Shown one piece after another: positions 9,075 to 18,884 of a DNA stretch of 64,000 bases. A program made the translations under genes and the position numbers. The notes under the pieces are model-generated. The model did no database searches. It was not told where the DNA came from and saw nothing but the letters and a program-made list of their open reading frames with translations. The stretch's first letter is position 1, and each line of letters opens with the position of its first letter. The DNA is from Paracoccaceae bacterium (GTDB lineage Bacteria; Pseudomonadota; Alphaproteobacteria; Rhodobacterales; Rhodobacteraceae), in the NCBI GenBank assembly GCA_024639125.1, contig JAHEJA010000012.1:1-64000 (forward strand), written 5' to 3'.

Positions 9075-11315
9075 TCACACAAAATCGATGAATTTGTTGA
9101 ACGGCATCTCTCTGATACGCTGACCTGTTGCGGCAAATATAGCATTCGCCAAAGCAGGGGCAGCAGGTGGCACAGGTGGTTCCCCAATGCCGCGGATTTT
9201 GCTGGCGTTTTCCAAACCTTTGACAAAGATCTCTGGGCACTGCGCGATACGCATGCCTTCGGCGTCCCAGAAATTGCGCTGGTCAGCATGACCCCCTGAA
9301 TAGGTAATCTCGCTATTGATTGCATGCCCAAGCCCATAGACCACCCCACCTTGAACCAAGTTTTCAAAGTTCACAGGATCCAAGACCTGACCGACATCAC
9401 AGGCAACCCAAACCTTGTCGATTTTGATCCCTTTAGATGTGTTCGTCACTTCGACAACTTCTGCGACTGGGACACCAAAACTTAGGACAAAGGCAACGCC
9501 GCGCCCTTTGTTTGGTCCCAGAGGCGCGCCCCAATTCGACATCTCGCCGACGGCTTCCAGCACTTTGACGGATGTGTCATGCCCCATCAAACGAATGCGT
9601 TCTTCTAATGGGTCTGCCCCTGCTGCGTGGATCAATTCATCCAAGAGACTGTCAAATGCGAACCCATTTGGCGCGGCACCAACCGAACGCCAAGACGACA
9701 CTGGCGCCAAGGCATCCGCCTTGTAGGATCGAATACGCAGATTTTCCAAATTGTGATAAGGGTTTTCCCAAGCACCAGAATGCAGCATGGCATCCGGCAT
9801 GGGCATATTAATCCCCATGCGCCCCATTTGGGACGCCATGACGGACGGTGCCGCCAATTCAAGATCCAGCGCAACAACGCGCCCCTGATCTACGCGTCCA
9901 CGTCCCCGACCCATAGTGATATGGCGCGGAAAATCTTGGGCAAAGTCTTCTTCACGCGAATAGGTCAATTTCACCGGAGTGCCACGCATTGCGTTCCCGA
10001 TTTCGGCCGCTTGCTCAATGTTTAGAAACTCTAAACGGTGCCCGAAGCTTCCGCCTATGAACATATTATGCAAATGTACATTTGACACATCATGGCCCGT
10101 TATGGCGGCGATCTTTTCCTCGACGGCTAGCTGAATTTGGTGACCGGTCCAGATATCAACGCGATCCTCTTTGACCAAGATCGTCGCACTCAGCGGCTCC
10201 AAAGGGGCATGCGCCACATAAGGCGACCGATATTCTGCGATAACTTCTGTACCTTGGGCTTGATCTACTGCGCCAACATCGCGCGGTGTACCGTTCAGCT
10301 TGTCTTCAACAAAAGACGCCTCAACGGCGGCCCAATGGTCGGCCTGTTCGGCTGGATAGGTCGATGGCTTCCAATCAAATTCGATGGCATTCACCGCTTG
10401 GATCGCGCGCCATGTATTATCTGCAACAACGGCAGCACCGTTTTTGATTTTCAGCACGCGAAGCACACCGCGCATTGATTTTGCAGTGGTATCATCAAAG
10501 CTATTGGCGCCGCTGCCTTTGGCAGGGTTCACACGCACAGTTGCATAGACCATGTCTTTGGCTTTGACATCGATGCCATATTCCTGTGTGCCTGTTGATT
10601 TGGCAACGATATCCGTCCGCTTCATTGGTTTACCAAGCAAGCGCCATTGGCTTGACGGACGCAAAGACACGTCTTGGACGGGATCCAATTCAGCAGCGCG
10701 TTTGGCCAAAGCAGTATAGGGGATAATTTCCCCATCCGGCAAATGTACGGCCCCATTTTTAGTGGTAATGTTGGACACTGGGACACCTGTCTGCGCAGAG
10801 GCAGCAGCCTTTAGGGTTTCCCGCGCCATTGCACCGGCTTGGCGTAATTTAAGATAGCTGTCAGGCACAGTCGACGACCCGCCTGTCATCATCATCGGCA
10901 TAAAGGCTTTTATAGCGCCGCCAGCAAATGAGCGCGCAAATTCGGCTGTTCGGCTATCATCCGTTGGCATAAAAGGAACCATCTCGCCAGAGATTCCGCC
11001 ATTGTAATAGGCTTTGTCAGGCGCGCCAAAGGTGGTTTGCACCTGATCTATTTCGATATCCAATTCTTCAGCAATCAGTGCCGCTTGCAACGAATGCACA
11101 CCCTGACCTAAATCAGCATGTGGCAGAACCAAGGTTACAGCGGTGGCATCAACCAATACCCATGGATTAAAGGTCGCTGATCCAATCGGTAGATCCCGCC
11201 CCAAGGGGTTTTCAAACGGCGTTTTGGCCCGATAAACCCCAAAGGCAACACCGCCGGCAATCGCTGCAGCACCAACCATGAATGTACGACGTGTATATTT
11301 ACCCAACTTGCTCAT
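9075..11315 (-). CDS. Molybdopterin-binding large subunit of an IorB-type aldehyde/N-heterocycle oxidoreductase
   Basis: 746 residues. It begins with a twin-arginine signal (RRTFMVGAAAIAGG, Arg-Arg at 9-10), which implies export of the folded cofactor-loaded enzyme. The rest matches the xanthine-dehydrogenase-family molybdenum subunit of isoquinoline 1-oxidoreductase type, with HADLGQGVHSLQAALIAEEL near the N-terminus, FIGGSFGHRLE in the middle and GIGEPPVPPAAPALANAIF at the end, the last holding the conserved catalytic Glu. It hydroxylates aldehydes or N-heterocycles. Its start overlaps almost directly with the end of the iron-sulfur subunit gene. The cytochrome c subunit often found with such pairs is not next to it. 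The substrate is unknown. Confidence 0.9.
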   Translation of the reverse strand: MSKLGKYTRRTFMVGAAAIAGGVAFGVYRAKTPFENPLGRDLPIGSATFNPWVLVDATAVTLVLPHADLGQGVHSLQAALIAEELDIEIDQVQTTFGAPDKAYYNGGISGEMVPFMPTDDSRTAEFARSFAGGAIKAFMPMMMTGGSSTVPDSYLKLRQAGAMARETLKAAASAQTGVPVSNITTKNGAVHLPDGEIIPYTALAKRAAELDPVQDVSLRPSSQWRLLGKPMKRTDIVAKSTGTQEYGIDVKAKDMVYATVRVNPAKGSGANSFDDTTAKSMRGVLRVLKIKNGAAVVADNTWRAIQAVNAIEFDWKPSTYPAEQADHWAAVEASFVEDKLNGTPRDVGAVDQAQGTEVIAEYRSPYVAHAPLEPLSATILVKEDRVDIWTGHQIQLAVEEKIAAITGHDVSNVHLHNMFIGGSFGHRLEFLNIEQAAEIGNAMRGTPVKLTYSREEDFAQDFPRHITMGRGRGRVDQGRVVALDLELAAPSVMASQMGRMGINMPMPDAMLHSGAWENPYHNLENLRIRSYKADALAPVSSWRSVGAAPNGFAFDSLLDELIHAAGADPLEERIRLMGHDTSVKVLEAVGEMSNWGAPLGPNKGRGVAFVLSFGVPVAEVVEVTNTSKGIKIDKVWVACDVGQVLDPVNFENLVQGGVVYGLGHAINSEITYSGGHADQRNFWDAEGMRIAQCPEIFVKGLENASKIRGIGEPPVPPAAPALANAIFAATGQRIREMPFNKFIDFV

Positions 11316-11316
11316 A

Positions 11317-11778
11317 TCATGCGTCCTTCATCAACGTTGAAGCCGCTTTAACAGCTGCGCGGATACGGGGATAAGTGCCACAACGACATAGGTTGCCATT
11401 CATCCAATCATCAATTTCCTGATCACTCGGGGCGGCGTTATTTGTCAAAAGCTCGGTCGCCTGCATGATCTGGCCTGACTGACAATAGCCACATTGCGCA
11501 ACCTGAAGATCAACCCAAGCCTGCTGCACAGCATGTAACGCATCAGGTGTTCCCAACCCTTCGATTGTGGTGATTTTAGCACCTTGAACATCAGAAACAG
11601 GCGTTTGGCAGGATCGCACTGCGACACCGTCCACATGCACCGTACAAGCCCCACATGCAGCAACGCCACATCCATATTTCGTCCCGGTTAATCCAAGCTC
11701 ATCGCGCAACACCCACAATAGGGGCATGTCACCTTCGACATCGATTGAATGCACTTGATTGTTAACTGTAATATCCAC
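11317..11778 (-). CDS. [2Fe-2S] small subunit of IorA-type molybdenum hydroxylase
   Basis: 153 residues with two iron-sulfur clusters. The plant-ferredoxin-like cluster uses [17 protein letters not shown] (around residues 38-54), and the second, helical domain uses CGYCQSGQ and [11 protein letters not shown]. It passes electrons from the molybdenum site of the adjacent large subunit to an external acceptor. It has no signal peptide of its own, so it is probably carried through the Tat system together with the large subunit. It is the first gene of the two-gene operon. Confidence 0.93.
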   Translation of the reverse strand: MDITVNNQVHSIDVEGDMPLLWVLRDELGLTGTKYGCGVAACGACTVHVDGVAVRSCQTPVSDVQGAKITTIEGLGTPDALHAVQQAWVDLQVAQCGYCQSGQIMQATELLTNNAAPSDQEIDDWMNGNLCRCGTYPRIRAAVKAASTLMKDA

Positions 11779-11878
11779 GATAATTTCCCTACCCTTACAT
11801 GTTACACAAGAATATAATCAGTAAATTCGAATTTAACACCGCAAGAGATCACTTTCTCTGCGTCACCTATTAACAAAG

Positions 11879-13057
11879 CTATTTCATGTTATCTTGGGCA
11901 AAGACATACAGAACAACGCCAAGCCCGATCAAAACCGCATAGAATAAGAAAAGCGATGAATACAGATCGCCCCCGGACAAACCCGCATTCAACGACGCCT
12001 GATGTATGCGCCCTGTTATGACTTGCATGATGCCGACACCGCCAATGGCAAAGAGGTTCATCAATGTCACCCCACGCCCCGACAGGTGCACCGGCGCAAA
12101 GGATTTTCCGTGCGCGACCATCATCGGATAGGACATCCCAAAGAAAGCAACAGCTGAGAAAAGCGCGACCGCTGTCCAATAGGACACATCAGTCATCGCA
12201 TAAAGCGCAACCAAACAGACAAAGCCAAGTCCGTTGCCGCCGATAATGACCCACTTGCGGGTTCCAAACAAACGATCCAATGGACCATAGGCAAAGGTGC
12301 CAACAATCATGGCAAGGCTCATTACCAATGTCGCGGTACCAACTGAGGCAGTGTCCGCCTGATAGGTATCAACCATATAAGGGCCAACCCAAAGACCACG
12401 CAGCCCCGCAGCAGGCGCATAATTCACCAACATCAGCGGCAAAATCGGCCAAAGCGCAGGCAATTTTAGCAGATCAAGAAACGACCCCTTTTCCGTCGTC
12501 TCAAGCGCTTTGGGGTTTTTCACCAAAAACAAGAGCCCCACAGAAATGATGACCGCAGCCACCGACAAAGACCCCATCGTTGCGCGCCATCCAATGGCTT
12601 CTACCAACATGGACAATGGGGTCGAGCCTGCCAAGTTCCCCAACGACCCAACCCCGATCATGATCGACGCCAAGGTTGCAAAAGCCGCGGGCGGATATTC
12701 ACGGGAAAAGATGTAATAGGACGCCATCAAAACGGGCGAACACCCAATTCCGATCAACATCATTGCGACGCACACATGCCAAGGAAGCGTCGCCATCGCA
12801 AACATCAATGCGCCGCCACCTGCGCCTAAAAAGAACAAAACGACAGCTGTGAATTTTGGCCCGATACGATCTAACGCTTCGCCAACTGGTATTTGCATCA
12901 ATGAAAACGCAAGAAACCACAGCCCCGACGCAAGGGCCAAATCATCCACAGACATACCAATATCAGCAGCCAAAGACGGCGCAAGCACCGCTAGGAAGCT
13001 GCGGAAAAATTGGCTAAGGATGTAAGCGATACATAAAAGGACAATTCCGAACTGCAT
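11879..13057 (-). CDS. Major facilitator superfamily transporter
   Basis: 392 residues with about 12 hydrophobic segments and the MFS loop signature between segments 2 and 3 in degenerate form (GEALDRIGPKFTAVVL near residue 65). It lies in the same orientation between the molybdenum hydroxylase genes and the NDUFA9-like gene, with short gaps on both sides. The substrate cannot be inferred. The proximity to an oxidising enzyme pair is at most suggestive of uptake of its substrate. It has no clear subfamily hallmark that I recognise. Confidence 0.85.
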   Translation of the reverse strand: MQFGIVLLCIAYILSQFFRSFLAVLAPSLAADIGMSVDDLALASGLWFLAFSLMQIPVGEALDRIGPKFTAVVLFFLGAGGGALMFAMATLPWHVCVAMMLIGIGCSPVLMASYYIFSREYPPAAFATLASIMIGVGSLGNLAGSTPLSMLVEAIGWRATMGSLSVAAVIISVGLLFLVKNPKALETTEKGSFLDLLKLPALWPILPLMLVNYAPAAGLRGLWVGPYMVDTYQADTASVGTATLVMSLAMIVGTFAYGPLDRLFGTRKWVIIGGNGLGFVCLVALYAMTDVSYWTAVALFSAVAFFGMSYPMMVAHGKSFAPVHLSGRGVTLMNLFAIGGVGIMQVITGRIHQASLNAGLSGGDLYSSLFLFYAVLIGLGVVLYVFAQDNMK

Positions 13058-13079
13058 CCGATTTGCCCCTTATCGTAAC

Positions 13080-14063
13080 TTAGCTACGAAGATTTTTAGC
13101 AGATGCTTTGATTGCAGCATATTGACCAGAGGGGCGGAAGCACCAAAGATAATCAGGCAACACTGCGTCAATTGTCACAGGATCAATACCAAGATCAGCA
13201 AAGGTTTTCACACCTTCGGAAACAACGTTGTCATGTCCAAGGTTACGCACTTGATCGCGTGTGATCACTGAATTCGAGAAAAGCCCCAAAGTGAGATTTT
13301 CCAACATATCAAACGTCCAGCCCATCAAACGGCCCATAAAGAAAGGCAAGCCAAGGATAAGCTTGCGGCGTTGAACAACAGTCAGCATCTTAGCAATGAA
13401 ATGCTTGAACGTCCCAATTTCTGGTCCGCCCAGCTCATAAACACCTGGTGTCGCCTTGCCCAAGACACCTGCAACAGCAGCTTGTGCAACGTCATCAACA
13501 TAGACAGGCTGAAACCGTGTTTCAGCACCGACCAAAGGAATTACCGGGCTTTTGGTGGACATATCCGCAAACCGGTTAAAGAATTCGTCTTCGGCGCCAA
13601 AAATCACCGATGGACGCAAAATCACCGCTGATGGGAAGTTTTCTAAAATAGCTGCTTCGCCTTGGGCTTTGGTCTGTGCATAGTCACTTGGGGAATTTTC
13701 ATCCGCCCCAATAGCAGAGACATGCACCAAATTCTGCACACCCTCGGCAGTGGCCAAGCGTGCAATACGCGCTGCACCCACCGTTTGCACGGCTTGGAAT
13801 TTGTTTTTGCCTTTTTCGCTTAGGATACCAACACAGTTCACAACCGCATCTGCGCCCTGCATCGCCAAGGCAACAGAGGCATCATCGCGAATGTTACAGA
13901 ACACTGGCTCGACTTGGCCAACTGCACCATATGGCTTTACAAAGATTGCTTCGTTTGGGCGACGAACGGCAACGCGCACGCGCCATCCTTCTTTTGCCAT
14001 GCGACGTGCAATATAACGTCCGACAAATCCAGACCCACCATAAATTGTGACCAGTTTCGACAT
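13080..14063 (-). CDS. NAD(P)-binding protein of complex I NDUFA9 / atypical SDR family
   Basis: 327 residues. The Rossmann motif GGSGFVGR is at residues 9-16 of MSKLVTIYGG, and the body resembles the NDUFA9-like atypical short-chain dehydrogenases (VVNCVGILSEKGKN, HVSAIGADENSPSDYAQTK). In alphaproteobacteria and mitochondria this family associates with or assists respiratory complex I and usually lacks real dehydrogenase activity. I choose the ATG at 14063, 7 bases after GGAGAAG; a TTG codon directly before it is a possible alternative. It is in the same direction as the MFS gene 22 bases downstream. Expression is probably constitutive; no operator is seen. Confidence 0.88.
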   Translation of the reverse strand: MSKLVTIYGGSGFVGRYIARRMAKEGWRVRVAVRRPNEAIFVKPYGAVGQVEPVFCNIRDDASVALAMQGADAVVNCVGILSEKGKNKFQAVQTVGAARIARLATAEGVQNLVHVSAIGADENSPSDYAQTKAQGEAAILENFPSAVILRPSVIFGAEDEFFNRFADMSTKSPVIPLVGAETRFQPVYVDDVAQAAVAGVLGKATPGVYELGGPEIGTFKHFIAKMLTVVQRRKLILGLPFFMGRLMGWTFDMLENLTLGLFSNSVITRDQVRNLGHDNVVSEGVKTFADLGIDPVTIDAVLPDYLWCFRPSGQYAAIKASAKNLRS

Positions 14064-14246
14064 CAAACTTCTCCGGCTACAGAAATCAAGAACTCCTTAC
14101 AGCTTCGTGACACAGGAAACAAGGAAATTAGCCGACCCACCGCCGCATTCAATAATCGCAATATCTAATCTTATTATGCCGCGGGCTCATTGCCCATGTG
14201 ATCCAGCGTTCTATCTAAATGGAACCAATGTAAGGGAGAATTTGTA

Positions 14247-14996
14247 ATGACCAAATTTGCACTACTACTTAGCACAACACTCTGCATGACTGCTGGACTT
14301 GCGACAGCAGGCGGGCATGCCAGCGCTGTGGATTACACGGTTAACGGAAAAACATTTCAAGGTTTCATCGCCACCCCAGAAGGCGACGCCAAAGGATCCG
14401 TCTTTATTATTCACGATTGGGACGGATTGAACGATTACGAAAAGAAACGGGCAGGCATGCTTGCGGAGCTTGGCTATAATGCTGTCGCGCTTGATCTGTT
14501 TGGCACAGAGGCAAAACTAGAAGGTTTCGAAGATTATCGGCGCGAAACAGGGGCGCTATATCAAGATCGCACAGAATTTCGGGCGCGTATCTCGGCTGGT
14601 GTTCAAGCCGCCACAGAGGCCATTGGCGATACGGGATCCGATTTCTTAATGGGGTACTGTTTTGGCGGTGCAGCGGTTCTAGAAGGCGCGCGCGCCGGTT
14701 TGGATCTTGATGGTTTTGTTAGCTTTCATGGCGGCTTAGGTACACCCGAAGGCCAAAGCTATGCAGACACCAAAGCGCCTGTTTTATTGCTTCATGGGTC
14801 TGCTGATCCCGTGTCAGGCATGGGCGACCTTGCGACTGTGCTTAACCAACTTCAAGAAGCCGGTGTCACACATGCCGCAGAAGTCTTTGGCGGGGCGCGT
14901 CATTCCTTTACCATCGAAGGATCACGCGATTACGACGCGGATGCGGACCAAAAATCATGGGCCGCTTTGGTGCGTTTCCTTGGGGAAAATAGCTAA
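14247..14996 (+). CDS. Secreted dienelactone-hydrolase-family protein
   Basis: 249 residues. A signal peptide (MTKFALLLSTTLCMTAGLATAGG, cleavage near residue 23) is followed by an alpha/beta hydrolase of the DLH family. The nucleophile elbow is MGYCFGGAAV (Cys), the acid is in LLHGSADPVS and the His in GGARHSFT, so the triad is complete. DLH enzymes open lactones formed in aromatic ring degradation, but the exported versions are poorly characterised and may act on other esters. GGGAG lies 8 bases before the ATG. The 180 bases upstream hold no other gene. It opens the rightward oxidative group, though the 109-base gap after it leaves operon membership open. Confidence 0.85.
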   Translation: MTKFALLLSTTLCMTAGLATAGGHASAVDYTVNGKTFQGFIATPEGDAKGSVFIIHDWDGLNDYEKKRAGMLAELGYNAVALDLFGTEAKLEGFEDYRRETGALYQDRTEFRARISAGVQAATEAIGDTGSDFLMGYCFGGAAVLEGARAGLDLDGFVSFHGGLGTPEGQSYADTKAPVLLLHGSADPVSGMGDLATVLNQLQEAGVTHAAEVFGGARHSFTIEGSRDYDADADQKSWAALVRFLGENS

Positions 14997-15105
14997 CTGT
15001 TTGGATCGCCATTGGCCTGACCATTGGCGATCCCCGTCTACACGTTGTTGTAGTTTTGGCAAAATGTCCGCATAACATATTGGAGAGTACACCAATGAGG
15101 ATGAC

Positions 15106-16020
15106 ATGCAGAGTGCCGCCAAGATTGCAGAGATCAAATCCAACCTGAAATTGCCCGCAATCTGCGCGCCAATGTTTTTGGTAACAACCCCAGAAATGGT
15201 CATCGCAGCAAGCCAATCTGGGATCATGGGATGCTATCCTGCCACAAACGCAAGGACCGCGGATGATCTAAGGGCGCATCTCACACAGATATCCAATGCC
15301 TTGGATGATCACACGTCGCAATGGGCGATGAATATGATCACGCACACAAGCTATGGCCGCTTTGAAGAAGAACTGGCGATGGTCCAAGACTTTAAACCAA
15401 GCATCGTCATCACGGCGCTTGGGGGTCCACATCGCGTCACAGAAGCAGTCCATTCCTATGGCGGATTGGTCTTTGCCGATGTGAATTCCCCAAAATACGC
15501 AAGAAAAGCCTTAGAAAAAGGCGCGGATGGGCTTGTTTTGGTGTGTTCAGGTGCGGGTGGACATACTGGCGAATACGCCATGATCCCGTTCATCGAAGAG
15601 GTTCGCCGGTTTTTTGATGGTCCTTTGATTGTTGGCGGAGGCATCGGAACAGGGCGCTCTATTCGGGCTGTGGAAACGCTTGGGGCGGATTTTGCCTATC
15701 TTGGGACACGTTTCCTGGCCTGTGAAGAATCCATGATCAACGATGCCTATCGTCAAATGGTCTGGGACAGCACAATGGAAGATTTGATCCAATCACGTGC
15801 CATAACAGGCGCTTTGGGAAATTGGATGCGTGCCAGCGTCGAAGCCGCAGGGCTAAGCGCCGAAGCCCTGCAAAGCAGCGCCAAGATAGATTTTTCCGCA
15901 GACATGCACGAAGGCGGCAAAGCGTGGAAACATGTCTGGAGCGCCGGTCAAGGCGTTGGCGGCGTGACGTCACGCGAAACCGTGGCGGATATTGTTGATC
16001 AATTGCGACAAGACTACTAA
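15106..16020 (+). CDS. Nitronate monooxygenase / 2-nitropropane dioxygenase-like flavoprotein
   Basis: 304 residues forming an FMN TIM barrel. Matching segments are ICAPMFLVTTPEMVIAASQSG at the start (FMN contact), VCSGAGGHTGE in the middle with the catalytic-region His, and VGGGIGTGRSIRAVETLGAD with YLGTRFLACEES for phosphate binding. The family oxidises alkyl nitronates such as propionate 3-nitronate, but many members act on other substrates or as enoyl reductases. The ATG at 15106 is chosen because GAGG precedes it by 6 bases; the two nearby upstream ATGs are in other frames. It lies 53 bases before the Rieske oxygenase gene and probably shares its transcript. Confidence 0.85.
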   Translation: MQSAAKIAEIKSNLKLPAICAPMFLVTTPEMVIAASQSGIMGCYPATNARTADDLRAHLTQISNALDDHTSQWAMNMITHTSYGRFEEELAMVQDFKPSIVITALGGPHRVTEAVHSYGGLVFADVNSPKYARKALEKGADGLVLVCSGAGGHTGEYAMIPFIEEVRRFFDGPLIVGGGIGTGRSIRAVETLGADFAYLGTRFLACEESMINDAYRQMVWDSTMEDLIQSRAITGALGNWMRASVEAAGLSAEALQSSAKIDFSADMHEGGKAWKHVWSAGQGVGGVTSRETVADIVDQLRQDY

Positions 16021-16073
16021 CCTTGCCCTAGAAAAACGGGGTCACCTAATCATAGCAAGGTGGGGCGAACAAC

Positions 16074-17237
16074 ATGAAGATAAGCGCAGAAGAACACCAT
16101 ATCATCCAAGATATCCTTGATTTAAATACCAAGGGATCAACACATATGCTGGATGCGGTGATGCACAATCCAGTGTCAAATTACGCCGACCCCGAAAAAT
16201 TGAACCAAGAAATCAATTCTTTGTTTCGGAATTTTCCAATCATCATCGCGCATAGCAGTGATCTGGCCGAAACTGGCGATTTCATGACGCATGACGCGAC
16301 GGGCATGCCGATCATCGTTGCCCGCACGAATGACGGCACGCTCAAAGCGTTTTTGAACGTATGTCGTCACCGTGGCGCACGTCTTACGGATGAACCCTGC
16401 GGCAAGGCGCGCACATTTTCATGCCCCTATCATGCGTGGACCTATGGATTAGACGGTAAATTGCGCGGTATTCCCCAAGCTTTTGGTTTTGATACCGAAG
16501 ACAAAGCGAAACTGGGCCTTGTCGAAGTTCCGGTATTTGAACGCTTTGGAATGGTATGGGTCGTGCCATCTGTCCAAGACCAGGATATGGATATCGATGC
16601 ATGGCTCGCCCCCATGGAAGAACAGCTAAACGGGTTAGATTTAGCAGGACATACGGTTTTCCAAAAATGGTCCCTTGACCGCAACATGAGCTGGCGTCTG
16701 GCACTAGAAGGGTTCCAAGAATCCTATCATTTCTGTTCTGCGCACCGTGACACGGCTTGTTCTGGGTATTTGGATAACCAAAGTGTTCATCTAAACTTTG
16801 ACCCGCATGTACGCCACGCCGTGCCATTGCCCAAGGTTCTTGAACTTAGGGATCAAGATCCCTCTGACTGGGACTATCGTTCAAATTTCATGACGCAAAA
16901 CTATCTGTTCCCCGCGAATTTTATCCAAGTGATGACAGATCATGTCTACGTCCATACAATCATTCCCACAGGCCCCGGAACCTGTGTGTTCCAATGCATG
17001 ATGCTAATCCCAGAAGCCCCCAAAACCGAAAAAGCCGAACGGTACTGGCAAAAGAATTTTGACCTTATTCGCGTCGTCTTTAACGAAGATTTTGTAATCG
17101 GTGAAGGCATCCAAAAGGGCTTGGACACCGGCGTCAATCAGCATTTCGTTTTCGGAAAATACGAAGTGGGACTGCAGCTTGGACAAAAATCCATAGATGA
17201 CGCGATCGCAGGAAAACTAAAAGTTCCGACACGTTGA
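16074..17237 (+). CDS. Rieske non-heme iron oxygenase, catalytic subunit
   Basis: 387 residues. The Rieske [2Fe-2S] site CRHRG (Cys97, His99) with CPYHAWTYGLDG (Cys117, His120) is complete. The C-terminal catalytic domain carries LEGFQESYHFCSAHRD, matching the mononuclear-iron ligands (two His) and the bridging acidic residue region of ring-hydroxylating oxygenases. It should insert oxygen into, or demethylate, an unknown substrate using electrons from a reductase, which is not encoded nearby. The FAD monooxygenase that follows 24 bases later is probably co-transcribed. Aromatic-ring dioxygenase and N- or O-demethylase are both possible. Confidence 0.9.
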   Translation: MKISAEEHHIIQDILDLNTKGSTHMLDAVMHNPVSNYADPEKLNQEINSLFRNFPIIIAHSSDLAETGDFMTHDATGMPIIVARTNDGTLKAFLNVCRHRGARLTDEPCGKARTFSCPYHAWTYGLDGKLRGIPQAFGFDTEDKAKLGLVEVPVFERFGMVWVVPSVQDQDMDIDAWLAPMEEQLNGLDLAGHTVFQKWSLDRNMSWRLALEGFQESYHFCSAHRDTACSGYLDNQSVHLNFDPHVRHAVPLPKVLELRDQDPSDWDYRSNFMTQNYLFPANFIQVMTDHVYVHTIIPTGPGTCVFQCMMLIPEAPKTEKAERYWQKNFDLIRVVFNEDFVIGEGIQKGLDTGVNQHFVFGKYEVGLQLGQKSIDDAIAGKLKVPTR

Positions 17238-17261
17238 TCCCACACCGCAAAAGGAGAAAAC

Positions 17262-18884
17262 ATGCGACCAGCAGGACGATCCGACACAGAGTCGCTCTAC
17301 TTCACATATCCTTCTTTTAACGCGCCCGATATCGATCAACGAAACACAACGACGTCTTCCCCCGTCGCAATCATAGGCGCGGGCCCTATCGGAATGACAG
17401 CCGCGCTCGCTTTGGCGAAAGAAGGTGTCAAAAGCGTTTTATTTGAAAAGAAAAATACCTTTAACGACGGCAGCCGCGCCATTTGCGTTGCGCGCTCTAG
17501 CTTTTACATTCTTGAACACCTTGGGGCTGTTGATCCCTTCTTGGAAAATGCGTTGGGATGGACCAAAGGACGCAGTTTTTATCGCGGCAAACAAATCCTT
17601 GAATTCGACATGCCCGACAGCAAGCACGATAAATATCGTCCGATGTATAACATTCAGCAACAGTTCATCGAACAATACCTCTGGGACGCAGTGGCCAAAA
17701 GCGATTTGATTGAAACACGTTGGCAAAGTGAAATTTTAGCAACCCATGATCACGACCAAGGTATCGCACTTAGCGTCGCTGATCCCAACGGTCACTATAC
17801 GTTCGATGCCGCTTGGGTCCTCGCCTGTGACGGCGCCCGAAGTCCCATTCGCAAGTTGCGCGGTCACCGGCTTAAGGGCGAAAATTTCGAAGGTCGCTAT
17901 GTGATTGCCGATATTCAAATGGATCACGACTATCCCACTATTCGCCGCGCTCTCTTTGATCCGGAGTGTCGGCGCGGTGGAACCGTATTGATCCACAAAC
18001 AACCGCACAATATCTGGCGCATCGATTACCAACTAGCCGATGACGAAGACGAAACGCAGGCCCTAAAAGAAGCCACTGTGCGCACAAGCGTCGCCGCTGT
18101 TTTGAAAGATATCGGCTATGATGGACCTTGGGATCTGGAATGGTGGAGCGTCTATTCCGCAAATACTTTGGCGCTTGATGATTATCGCGACGGACGCTTG
18201 TTTTTCGTCGGGGATAGCGCACATATCGTCCCTATTTTTGGGGTGCGCGGCCTGAACAACGGTCTAGCAGATGCAGCCAATATCGGGTGGAAACTTGGCT
18301 GGGTGCTTAACGGTCAAGCCGCCGAAACCTTGTTGGATAGCTACACCCCAGAACGCCGAGGCGCGACCTTGGACGTTTTCGCCAATGCAAGCAAAAGTGC
18401 GCGATTTATGACCCCAAACACCCACGGATGGACGCTCATGCGCGATGCGGCTTTGTCGCTGGCGTTGACCCATGATTTTGCGGGACAGCTCGCAAACCCA
18501 AGGCAAATGACACCTTTCACCTATGCCAATAGCCCTGCGGTTCTTCCAGACGATCCCGACTTTACCCAAGGGCCAAGCATCGGCGCATTTTTACCGGACT
18601 TCAAACTTGCACAGGGATATGTGACGGACCAACTGGGCCAAGGATTTAACCTGCTCTGTTTCGATACATCCCTAGCCAATGCTCTTTCAACCGCGGTGCC
18701 AAATCTGCACGTCACCTATGTTCCATGGTCACAGGCCCTCCACGATATATACAAAGCTGATCCGGACTCTGCCTTTTTGCTGCGCCCTGATATGCATATC
18801 GCGGGACGCTGGAAATCAGCCAATGCCCAGAAAATTGCCCAAGGGTTCCAATCGCTTCTCTCTTCGACAGGATCAAACCTATGA
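17262..18884 (+). CDS. FAD-dependent aromatic monooxygenase (MhpA/PheA-like)
   Basis: 540 residues. The FAD-binding fold starts with VAIIGAGPIGMTAALALAKEG (residues about 35-55), followed by the DG motif region (VLACDGARSPIRKLRGH) and the GD motif LFFVGDSAHIVPIFGVRGLN, as in NAD(P)H-dependent phenol and 3-hydroxyphenylpropionate hydroxylases. A C-terminal thioredoxin-like region (about 435-540) is degenerate. An AAGGAG ribosome site precedes the ATG. The stop overlaps the start of the next small gene by ATGA. Together with the Rieske oxygenase it points to breakdown of an aromatic compound; the substrate is unknown. Confidence 0.9.
   Translation: MRPAGRSDTESLYFTYPSFNAPDIDQRNTTTSSPVAIIGAGPIGMTAALALAKEGVKSVLFEKKNTFNDGSRAICVARSSFYILEHLGAVDPFLENALGWTKGRSFYRGKQILEFDMPDSKHDKYRPMYNIQQQFIEQYLWDAVAKSDLIETRWQSEILATHDHDQGIALSVADPNGHYTFDAAWVLACDGARSPIRKLRGHRLKGENFEGRYVIADIQMDHDYPTIRRALFDPECRRGGTVLIHKQPHNIWRIDYQLADDEDETQALKEATVRTSVAAVLKDIGYDGPWDLEWWSVYSANTLALDDYRDGRLFFVGDSAHIVPIFGVRGLNNGLADAANIGWKLGWVLNGQAAETLLDSYTPERRGATLDVFANASKSARFMTPNTHGWTLMRDAALSLALTHDFAGQLANPRQMTPFTYANSPAVLPDDPDFTQGPSIGAFLPDFKLAQGYVTDQLGQGFNLLCFDTSLANALSTAVPNLHVTYVPWSQALHDIYKADPDSAFLLRPDMHIAGRWKSANAQKIAQGFQSLLSSTGSNL

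Noticed and set aside
9627-10025. A 132-codon plus-strand frame inside the molybdenum subunit gene
   Set aside because: It is antisense to a clearly coding gene and has no recognisable domain.
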